Below are positions 54,900-63,076 of a DNA stretch of 64,000 nt, in pieces. Position 1 is the stretch's first letter; every line of letters begins with the position of its first letter. The translations under genes were made by a program, and so were the position numbers. The notes beneath the pieces were generated by a model. The model worked only from the letters and a program-made list of their open reading frames with translations, did no database searches and was not told the origin of the DNA. This DNA is from Protopterus annectens (taxonomy: Eukaryota; Chordata; Ceratodontiformes; Protopteridae), in NCBI RefSeq assembly GCF_019279795.1, contig NC_056750.1, forward strand, positions 700,311,721 through 700,375,720, given 5' to 3'.

Positions 54900-55939
54900 T
54901 TGGCTGCTCCAATTTCCAGAATAGCCAGGTTCCAGAATTTATCAGAAGCACGGCATATCCTATTGTCTCACAAATCTTCAACTAGGAGACTTTACCTCAG
55001 TAAGTGGAAAAGGTTCTCCATTTGGGCACAGCAGAATAACATTGACCCTTTCCTGGCATCTATCTCAGATATATTGGAATTCCTAACAAAACTGTTCAGT
55101 GAAGGAGCTCCAGCAGCAACCATTCGAGTCCACCTGACCGCTATTTCTAATTTTTATTTAGGTGCATCCGAAAATGGTACGTCTCATAAGCTGCCTGTGG
55201 CTTTTTTGAAAGGTACAATGCACTTAAAACCACCTATCAGATCTCCTACTACTCCCTGGAACTTAAATCTAATCTTGTCCAAAATTATTCTTCCACCCTT
55301 TGAACCTGCCTCTGCTTGCGAGCTGAAGTATCTTTCTTGGAAGACCATATTCTTGGTGGCTATTACATCAGCACACAGAATTTCAGAATTGCAAGCCCTT
55401 TCCATTATGCCACCTTACCTAATATTTCATAAAGATAGGGTTTCCCTCAGGACAAATCCATTGTTCCTACCAAAAGTACATTCAGAATTCACACTAAATC
55501 AAACAATTTGAGTTACCGGTTTTCTTTCTTAATCATTCAAACTAGTTGGAATATATGCTTCACAAACTTGACGTCCACCAACAACTTTGCTTCTATTTGG
55601 ACAGGACAAAAGATCTCAGAGGGGCTAATAAGCTGTTTGTCTCCTTCTCGGATTCTAAAAAAGGTGCACCTGTCTCCAAAACTACCTTGTCAAAATGGCT
55701 CTGATTGTATTTCCTTTATTTACAGTGAAGCAGGTATTGCATTACATAAAGTCAAGGCTCATTCTACAAAAGCGGTTTATGCTTCTGCAGCCTACTTGAC
55801 CGGGTTACCCATTGATTCAATTTGTGCAGCTGACACCTGGTCAAATCCACGTACCTTTATATCTCATTATAAAGTGGACAAGGCCTTTAGGGACAGAGCT
55901 TCATTTGGGTCTGCTTCCCTGAAACAGGTACTCCCGTGA
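54900..55939 (+). pseudogene. DIRS tyrosine recombinase (D9)
   Basis: A 203-aa frame (54900-55511): HKSSTRRLYLSKWKRFSIW, TIRVHLTAISNFYLG, PPFEPASACELK, ITSAHRISELQAL (catalytic Arg kept), FHKDRVSLRTNP. A TGA then replaces the codon after NQTI. The rest is in other frames: PVFFLNHSN, FYLDRTKDL, APVSKTTLSKW, KAHSTKAVYAS (second Arg of HxxR is Lys), AADTWSNPRTFISHYKVD with the Tyr kept, ending LKQVLP. Confidence 0.86.
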
Positions 55940-55977
55940 GCCACCCAAGATTGTGGTGTTGGGGACGCTACCCCTCA

Positions 55978-56070
55978 GTAAGAATGAAGGCGAGATTGAA
56001 CAACTTCACATTAAGAAGTTATCTACTTACCATAACGTTCCATGTGAGTTGTTCTTCTCGCCTTCATTAT
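55978..56070 (+). repeat. D9 internal complementary region (ICR)
   Basis: GAATGAAGGCGAGATTGAACAACTTCACAT is the inverse of the left end, and TACTTACCATAACGTTCCATGTGAG the inverse of the right end. Confidence 0.92.
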
Positions 56071-56212
56071 TATGACCCCCCCACCTACCCCCTTCCTATG
56101 TCTGGAAGTTCGAGAGGTACCCTTGTGGTTTTGGTTTTTCTGAGGAGTTTCCTTTCACACTACACTGTATGATTTCCTTGAAATCTGGGGTAGGTTTTAC
56201 ACTAGTTGGCAG

Positions 56213-56396
56213 AAAACAAGATCTGGGGACTATAGTGGTGCATTGTGGGATAGGGCTTTGGCCTCTAGCTGTTTGAGACCGCGAGCTTTGCAAATTCGCC
56301 AACTTGGAGCCGATGATTGGCTCCAAACCCATCAGTAAGAATGAAGGAGAGAAGAACAACTCGTATGGAACGTTATGGTAAGTACATAACTTCTTA
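56213..56396 (-). repeat. D9 right inverted terminal repeat
   Basis: Inverse of 49987-50155, from AACAAGATCTGGGGAC, with the outer extension ending GGTAAGTACATAACTTCTTA. Confidence 0.93.
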
Positions 56397-56825
56397 TTTT
56401 AGAGGTCCATTCTCTTAAGAAACCCTATCAGTGCTTCTGAAGGGTTGCCTGACTGCTGTGCTGTAGAGGCAGTTGGGGTGGTTGCTTATCCACTCCATCC
56501 ACAAACCTGGACAGTCCTCAACAAAGACACTTTGGTGCGTAGGATTATTATATACCCTTTTCTCAACCCCCCCAGTTGTTTTAGAAAACTTCCTTACATT
56601 CCACCAAGTCAGAGAAAAGCAACAGGCGTAGAAACACAAAAACTGCTGGAATAAGAGTCATCCTGATGGTTACCCCAGAACAACAAGGATTTAGAACTTA
56701 CTCAAGGTTTTTTTGGTGCCAGAGAAAACCAAGGACCGGAGAAGTATCCAGGATCTCAGCAACTTAAACTAATATTTCAAACATTCCAAATGGTCATGGT
56801 TCAGTCCATTCCACCATTTCTTTAA
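56397..56825 (+). pseudogene. DIRS RT, N-terminal fragment (D8)
   Basis: Continues D8 after D9: LPDCCAVEAVGVVAYPLHPQTW, VRRIIIYPF, LPYIPPSQRKATGVETQKLLE, stop, then ELTQGFFGAREN (a damaged YSRFFLVP segment) and WSWFSPFHHFF-like sequence. Cut off near 56825 by LINE-d. Confidence 0.8.
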
Positions 56826-56829
56826 TTTC

Positions 56830-57092
56830 TCCAAGTCTTTTGGGTTTCTAATACCATGACTGGAGTGGACCCCATTCCTAAGTCAAAGTACGATTAAAGT
56901 TCATGAAATTAGCATTGTTTCAGTCTTTGTCAGCCAAAAGTGCTCTTCATAGCACCTGCAATGTGCCCAATAATGACTCTTGCAATTCGTACAGGGTTGG
57001 TTATATGTATTGATAATGCATCTAAATATGATTGTAGATTCTTTTTTATAAGATCTATTGTTCCTACTGCTATTGGAACTATCTGGATATCG
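56830..57092 (-). pseudogene. LINE-d ORF C-terminal tail
   Basis: Minus strand: NDIQIVPIAVGTIDLIKKN, YLDALSIHITNPVRIARV, IIGHIAGAMKSTF, then a short 3' UTR to about 56826. The VPIxxGxxxxIxKxL tail is typical of the end of R4/Dong-type proteins as I recall them. It is separated from the rest of the ORF by D10. Confidence 0.78.
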
Positions 57093-57180
57093 ATGTTATG
57101 TGATTGGCTGAGCTTACTATATCCCAGGATGCCACACTACCCCCCCCCCAGATCTTTTTACGCTAATCTGCTGTAAGGAC
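57093..57180 (+). repeat. D10 left ITR, internally shortened
   Basis: ATGTTATGTGATTGGCTGAGC, then ACTATATCCCAGGATGCC and CCCCAGATCTTTTTACG. About 70 bases present in other left ITRs are missing near the outer end. Partner at 60530-60633 (GATCTGGGGAC...CTGGGATAGATATAGCAAGCTC). Confidence 0.8.
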
Positions 57181-57449
57181 GGGTCTCGCTGAGGCTGAGG
57201 CTGAGTAGTAATTTTACTTACTTTTTCTGTCGAATTTTGCTGTTCTTGTCATTGTGTGTTTGGAGTTTGTAAAAAGACTTTGTTGTGTGATTCTTCGGTC
57301 AGTCAACCCTCCTTAAACCTTACAGGGTTTTCAAGTACCCCTAATTTGTTTGTGGCTTTTTTTCTTTACCTAGCGACTGTAAACCTATTATTAGGTAGTG
57401 TCAGTAAACAGAAAGTCAGTGGATAGTGTATTTTCTGTCATTTTGCCAT

Positions 57450-58450
57450 AATGTCTCAGAATCCTAAAATGCACCAAATGCAATTTCAAAATGTCTATCA
57501 CAGGCGATCACTCGCTCTGTGTGTATTGGTCATGCAGTGTGTGTGTCACTTTTCCTCAAGGGTCCTCAGGAGAGGAAAAATAAACTTATTCTTAAAGGGT
57601 TAATAAAACCTTCCTTTGAAGAAGCTTTCTCTCGGTCTTGAGGATGTCGGATTCAGATATAGACAGGTGCTCTCCAGACTGTGTTCCCCCCCCCAGTCTC
57701 AAAAAATTTGTTTCTCCTCCCCCTTCGGCTGGACCGGGGTGATGTTTGGGACCTATGTTCTGGGGTCCGGCTTTCAGAGCTATGAGGGAGCCTTAGCCAA
57801 GTCTTCCCCATTGGGGTTCCCCCCTCCCTGAGGTCTTGAGTTTGTCGACACTGATCTTGATGATGCAGAGGATGATGTCTCAGATGAGTCAGTGCTCCTC
57901 AGGCCTTTGGGGGGGCAGCCTCGCCTCCTGTCCTGGTGTCTTCTTGACGGCTTCCTGGATAGTTTGTCGAACCAGTCCCTCTCGTCCCTAATAAATTTTG
58001 TCTGCCCCCACCCGAGAAGAACTTCCTCACGTGGCTGTAGATGCCATGGTGGTGGGTGGTGGCTGCTGCACACAACAGGCGGTGAGGCAGGCTTCCCCGT
58101 CCCCCATCCCTAATAGGCGCACCCTGACTTCAGCGCCTTTACTTTAGTCTCTGAATTATTATTTGGCATTTACCAGGCTTCAGAGGGGATCTGGTCAAGG
58201 CTGTCAGATTCCCCTCTCGGGGGTAACCCTGAGCAGCTAGCGCCCAGTCGGTTTCTCTCTGGCTATCCTTAAATCACGTTTCTCCATTCGTCCATAGGCT
58301 ACTCTTTGTTTGACCCTAGGGTAAGACACCCACCCCGCTGTGAGCAGAGGGGAAAACTTTTTATCTGCCGTGGTGCCGTTATTCTCTGGAGACCTGTGTC
58401 CTTCCTTTGTTGTCTTTTCCCTCCATCAACATGAGGGATTGCCCGGCTGT
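57450..58450 (+). pseudogene. DIRS gag (D10), heavily deleted
   Basis: The start near 57451 reads MSQNPKMHQMQFQNVYHRRSLALCVYWSCSVCVTFPQG, a shifted version of the cysteine module (TGDHSLCVYW...). KLILKGLIKPSFEEAF follows (57580). Then ESVLLRPLGGQPRLLSWC-type sequence (57890), AVDAMVVGGG (58040) and short core fragments. Large parts of the linker and core are gone. Confidence 0.7.
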
Positions 58451-59560
58451 GCTGCTCGGGTGCCAGTTATGTCAAACACCTAAAAGCACCTAAAAGCCTG
58501 GGGAGTCAATCATAGGAGAGATGGATGTGCCGGGATCATCGTGCGGATTTACACCACTACCCCACCATCCAAAAAAAAATCGGTCCCACCACCCAGTCCA
58601 GGTTCTTTTTAGTGCCAAAAGACAATTCGAAATGGTCGTTTACAATCCATTCTCCCCCATTTGGAGAAGGATGTTTGGATGTGCTCCATAGACCTCAAGG
58701 ACGCCTATATCACCACAGCCCCCAGGGTGTTCACCAGTGTTTGGCCTGACTGCCACCACCAGGCATCTACTAATGGACAAAAGTCTGTCTTGCTGCCCTC
58801 TCAGCGCATAAGGTTCATAGGAGCAGAGATAGACCAAACTTTACAGGGCCAAGTTCAGCTCTGATTTCAAGATCCAAAGCCCCAGCCAGGATGGTTCTAC
58901 AAGTTTTAGGTTCAATGTCTGCCACGGTTCTTTTTTTCCTCTGGCAAGATGCACATGAGGATTCTTCAGTGGCTATGTCAAGTCTCAATGGTCCTTACAG
59001 GGTGGGGGCATTGTCTGGGCAGGGTTAGTTCAGGGATCCTGCCTTTTGACAGAAACTCTTCTCCACATCAATGTGTTTCTCCCTCAGGGCATATCGCCCA
59101 TCCACACAGACAACATGTCGGTGGTGGTGGTACTACAAACAAAAGGAGGGAGATCTTACCCCCTTGCCCAGAGAGAGGCCATGAGGGTGTGGGAATGGGC
59201 GGTAGCTACCAGCCCGTCTTGGTAGTAGCGACCCACATTCAAATCGATATAATATACTGACAGATTACTAAACACCAAGTGCAAAAGGTTCTTTTCCTGA
59301 CTCCACATCAGGGAGTACCCAGCTATGATGCTCTAGCACAACCTTGGCCAACAGCTATATGCCTTACCTCCCCCCCGATCCTCTCTCTCAGTCAAAAGCT
59401 TCTCAATCAATTGGGTCCGGGAATGCAATGATTGCCCCATACTGGCCTCGGCGGTATGGTTTTTTACCTCCCTGAAGAAACAGGACAACAGCATCAGTCC
59501 CTTCGATCCTTGAAGTTGACAGCTTGGCTCCCCTTCTTTTTTTTAGTTAGAAGTCACACA
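58450..59560 (+). pseudogene. DIRS RT and RNase H (D10), with motifs B-C deleted
   Basis: SRFFLVPKDN (58600), DVWMCSIDLKDAYI (motif A, intact), then a direct join to TTAPRVFT and DCHHQASTN, so motif C (YLDDW) is missing. Then RIRFIGAEID (58820), MHMRILQWLCQVSMVL (58950), IHTDNMSVVVVLQTK (RNase H, about 59100) and MIAPYWPRRYGF (59430). Not functional. Confidence 0.8.
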
Positions 59561-60378
59561 TTAGACACCACTAAGAAATTGTACCTCAGTAAGTGGAAGA
59601 GGTTTGCTATCTGGGCTCAACTCAGGGCTTAGACCCTATCACTGCTCCTATCCCAGAGGTTTTGAAATTCTTAACATCCCTGTTTAATCAAGGATCTTCT
59701 GTCTCTACTATTAAAGTCCAACTAGCGGCTATCTCTAAATTTCACGAGTCCATGGATCCTCCATTGATGAAACTTTCATTAAAGGTGCGGGTCTGTTAAG
59801 ACCCCAGTTTTTCATCCTGATCTAGATTTAGTGCTTGCATTGACATCTTCCCCTTCGAACGGCTGCTACATGTGAGTTAAAATATCTGTCTTGGAAAACT
59901 GCCTTCTTAGTTGCAATTACTTCTGCAAGAAGAGTTTCAGAGCTTCAAGCCCTGTCTATTAAACCACCGTACTTGATTTTCCACAAGGATAGAGTATCAC
60001 TTAGGCCTAATCCATCCTTTGTCCCAAAGGTCTGTTCTAATCTCTGCCTCCAACAGTCTCTAGAGCTACCAGTTTTCTTCCCAAAATTCTAATTGGATGT
60101 TCACAGGCAATTCAGCTTCTATTTAGACAGGACTCAGCAACTTCTTAAGTCAGACCAGTTGTTTGTGTCCTTCTAAACCATCACAAAGCTACTATCTCCA
60201 AATGGATTAGAGATTGCATAACTCAGGCTTATTCTTCTTGAATAAGCAACTTACAACATCTATCAAAAGCTCACCTACCAGAGCTATGGCTACTTCTAGC
60301 TTTTCATTTTTCCCACTATAAATTGGATGTGGCATCTCATCATTTGGTTCCACGGTACTCAGGAGTGTTTTCAGTGTG
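59525..60378 (+). pseudogene. DIRS tyrosine recombinase (D10)
   Basis: LDTTKKLYLSKWKRFAIWAQLRA, APIPEVLKFLTSLFNQGSSVSTIKVQLAAISKFH, ITSARRVSELQALSIKPPYLIFHKDRVSLRPNPSF (catalytic Arg kept, about 59940), LPVFFP, DVHRQFSFYLDRTQQL, SSPTRAMATS (His of HxxR is Pro), a damaged end, stop near 60378. Frames change and about 100 bases are lost near the C-terminus. Confidence 0.82.
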
Positions 60379-60404
60379 AGCCACAGGATTCAGGTGCTAG
60401 GGGC

Positions 60405-60633
60405 GTCCCATCAGTCGATCACATAACATCTTTTAGTTATGTACTCATTGAGTTCTACTGTTTTATCTTGTTCATCTGTGATGTTATATATAAATCAGCG
60501 TGCATGTGTGCATGTGTATGACAAAACTAGATCTGGGGACTGGTGGGTAGTGTCCTGGGATAGATATAGCAAGCTCAAAGAGACTTCGATGGATCCCAAA
60601 CATCTGAAGTTATGGTGAGTACATAACTAAAAG
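60405..60633 (+). repeat. D10 ICR and right ITR
   Basis: ICR, about 60410-60460: CGATCACATAACATCTTTTAGTTATGTACTC, the inverse of right end GAGTACATAACTAAAAG plus left end ATGTTATGTGATC. Right ITR, about 60530-60633: ACTAGATCTGGGGACTGG ... GTTATGGTGAGTACATAACTAAAAG. Confidence 0.88.
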
Positions 60634-62578
60634 TTCTTCCACATTGCTCTCGTTTCTGCCTGCAGATCCTGATATTTTATGACTTTGTCTCTCTGTACAC
60701 AAGACAACTGTAGTCACTGGGTGTGGTGATTTCAATGATCAGTGCTACTTTTGTCTTCTTTTCATGGAGCACAATATCAGGTTTTCTAGCATCTGTCTTT
60801 TGAACTATTGGTAATGGATGATCCCATGTGATGTAAACTTAATTTTCTATTATGCTTTGTGGCTCATGTTTCCAGTGTTTTTCAGACACTTCAATACCAT
60901 AATATTTGCACAATCCCGACTGCAGCAATCTTACATTATTATGCCTTTCAGTATACAGTTCTTTTGCCATTAGTATGTCACAACTGGCAACGAGGTGTGA
61001 GACTGTTTCCAATTCGGTGTTACAAAACTTACAGTTGTCTGTTTCTCCCACATGATCAATCGACTTTATAAACCAACGAGTACGCAGCCCACTGTCTTGG
61101 GCTGCCAATATTAACCTTTCATCTCTTGGTTTGAATTCACCTCTCTTTAACAATTCCTGCATTTGTTCCTGATCAACATGAGGTTCTTCCAGAAGTTTTC
61201 TATACTTGCACCTATATTTATGCATTTTCCACATTTCTTGCCTTCTCATCTGGTCCTTCACCTTGTATTCTTTTTGTTTTTTGGCACATGCAGTTGCTGT
61301 CTGATTTTTATCTACTACTGGTTTGATTTCCATCCCTGTTTAACATCAATATGCTTCTGCTAGACTAAGCAGAAAAGTCATCTTAGATTTATTTTCCTCA
61401 TGTTTCAAAATTTTCACTATGTTTGGGTCTTGACATCAGCGGATATGTGTGGAGTCCCATGACTGCAGATCTATACATGTAATCAATTTCCAGGAGGCCC
61501 AGCCCTCTTACGGAATGGGGAATTATAATCTTGGTATGCACTGATTTTTGTAATCACTTGGTGAGTATGAAATATCCTTCTTGTTTTCCTATCTAATCTA
61601 TCCAACACGTTTTGGGGCCAGTCAATCACTCCAAAGCTGTAAGTTAGGACAGGGAGAGCAAATTGGTTTATAGCTTGGATTTTATTCCTAGATGTCAATG
61701 CTGTTTTCAGGATTAGTTTGTCTTCTAAAGTATTCCTTGCTAAGTTTTATTGTTGATCCTTCATCAATTCCCAAATATTTATACACTCCCTGTTGCAAGT
61801 TCTTTTATGTCACATTCTTGTCCCAAGCTGATGTTTTCCTGATTTAAAGGTTGCTTTTGCACATTTATCAACCAAATGACATTCTTATATCATCTGAAAA
61901 AGTTTTGACAACTTGCAGTTGTGCTTTCAGTTCCTCATCTAATGAGCTATACAGTTTTAAATCATTGATAGAGTAGACAAGTCTTTCCACTTTGTTGTTT
62001 TCTAGGAGCCAAGTTATAGGCATGGCCTAAGCTGTTAGACAGCTTAGTGGGTTAAAGGCAGGACAGAGAAACAGCGGTGACAGTCACCCTGGAGTACCCC
62101 GTTTGAATTTTTATCCCTGGGATAATGATTTGTCCTTTATCATGGCTTAATTGCAAAGTGGTCTGCCACTGTTTTATGGTTACTGTAATGGAGTCGATCA
62201 GTGTAGTGTGTATCTTGTACATTTTTAAGCAGTCTCTTTTCCATGAATGTGTGATGCTATCAAATGCTTTTTTATAGCCAGTCCATGCCATACTTAGATT
62301 CTTCCCCTTTTCACAGTTCTCCACTGTGAACAACAAGTGATCCTTTGTGCCATATGACTTTTTTATTGCCCTTTTGTTCTATTGCCATAATTGAGTTTTC
62401 TTCTAAATGTCTATAAACTCTGTCCGCATCAGTTCCAGTGTATAGTTTATATGTTGTCAGAAGGCAAGTTATTGGTCTGTGGTTTTTAAGGTAGCTTGCA
62501 GGTTCACCATTAAGTAGTAGCATTGTGTTTCCTTTTGTTAGCCAGGTTGGTGTCCATTCACGGTGCGCATATAAATAG
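60634..62578 (-). pseudogene. LINE-d ORF: RT, CCHC motif and restriction-like endonuclease
   Basis: Minus strand N to C: WTPTWLTKG, YLKNHRPITCLLTTYKLYT, LEENSIMAIEQKG (62500-62390), AWTGYKKAFDSITHSW (motif A region, 62290), YSINDLKLYSS at the active site (about 61970; the first Asp is Asn), NKIQAINQFALPVLTYSFGVIDW (61690-61620), CKFCNTELETVSHLVASC (CCHC, about 61035-60982), DARKPDIVLHEKKTKVALIIEI (endonuclease core, about 60815-60750), KYQDLQAETRAMWK. A 164-aa frame, 60839-61333, is intact. Polymerase is inactive because of the Asn and frame breaks. Confidence 0.83.
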
Positions 62579-62749
62579 ATGTTAAGTTGTCATTCTCGCC
62601 TTCATTCTTGCTGGATGAGTTTGGAGCCGATCCTCGGCTCCGACTCGGCCTATACTATAGCTCGAGAGCTATTTTTACCGGCTCAAGACAGCCCTATATC
62701 CCACAATACCATGTGCTAACTCCCCAGATCTCGTTTGCCGCTTCGCTGC
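62579..62749 (+). repeat. D11 left inverted terminal repeat
   Basis: Close to the D6 left ITR: GGAGCCGATCCTCGGCTCCGAC hairpin patch, CTCGAGAGCT, CCCTATATCCCACAATACC, CCCCAGATCTCG. The right partner is beyond the window. Confidence 0.9.
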
Positions 62750-63076
62750 GAGGTTGCGTTATTACCGGCTCAGGTCGGTGTAAAAATTTCTTTTCTTTTT
62801 GTGAGGACTTTTAAAATTTAAGGTTAGTTTTCCCTATCTGTTCATTATCTACCCTTAAAAGTTTATTAACAGTTTTCGTTAAGCCCCCCCCCCTCCTTTA
62901 GTCAAATTGATAAATGGGCCTTTGGGCTTTAGTTTTTCTATAGTTATTCCTATAGTTTTCCCTTATTGAGTGGGTGTGTGTGGGTTTTCCTAGTCAGCCC
63001 TTTAACTTCTCCCCTTGTGTGAATGTTTGAGTGAGTTGTGTGTGCTGACTGTGTTAGATTGTTAGTGTCCACTATA

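Larger units (their letters stand above)
49987..56396 (+). mobile_element. DIRS copy D9, structurally complete
   Basis: A 6.4-kb element inserted between gag and RT of D8. Left ITR 49987-50155, gag, RT to methyltransferase-like part (with a ~270-bp foreign insert near 53.75 kb), YR, ICR 55978-56070, right ITR 56213-56396. The ICR spells AACTTCTTA joined to ATGTGAAG, which fixes the ends. It shares with D5 the TGCAC ITR variant and an in-frame TGA in RT. Confidence 0.92.
47669..56830 (+). mobile_element. DIRS copy D8, carrying D9 and entered by LINE-d
   Basis: Old DIRS copy: left ITR (47669-about 47815), leader and gag (to 49986), then D9, then RT start (56397-about 56825), then LINE-d. The 3' part is not in the window. 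Rejoining across D9 gives ...AAAATTAGGG then TTTTAGAGGTCC, which continues from the gag tail into the RT start. Its left end is inferred by comparison (ATGCGTCTC), without an ICR to confirm it. Confidence 0.8.
57093..60633 (+). mobile_element. DIRS copy D10, internally deleted, inside LINE-d
   Basis: A 3.5-kb element. Left end ATGTTATGTGATTGG (57093), shortened left ITR, remnants of gag, RT, RNase H and YR, ICR near 60420-60460 and right ITR (about 60530-60633). The ICR reads ACATAACTAAAAG joined to ATGTTATGTGAT, identical to both ends. Removing D10 restores the LINE-d frame exactly, with no target duplication and no lost base. Confidence 0.92.
56826..62578 (-). mobile_element. LINE-d, restriction-like-endonuclease LINE (R4/Dong-like), split by D10
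   Basis: A minus-strand LINE in two blocks, 60634-62578 and 56826-57092, separated by D10. Joining them gives a continuous reading AMWK|NDIQIVPIAVGTIDLI, so D10 inserted into an existing LINE. RT comes first, then a CCHC motif, a restriction-like endonuclease and a C-terminal tail, the order of R2/R4-type elements. The clade name R4/Dong is from motif style and unverified. The N-terminus is cut by D11 at 62579. Confidence 0.85.
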
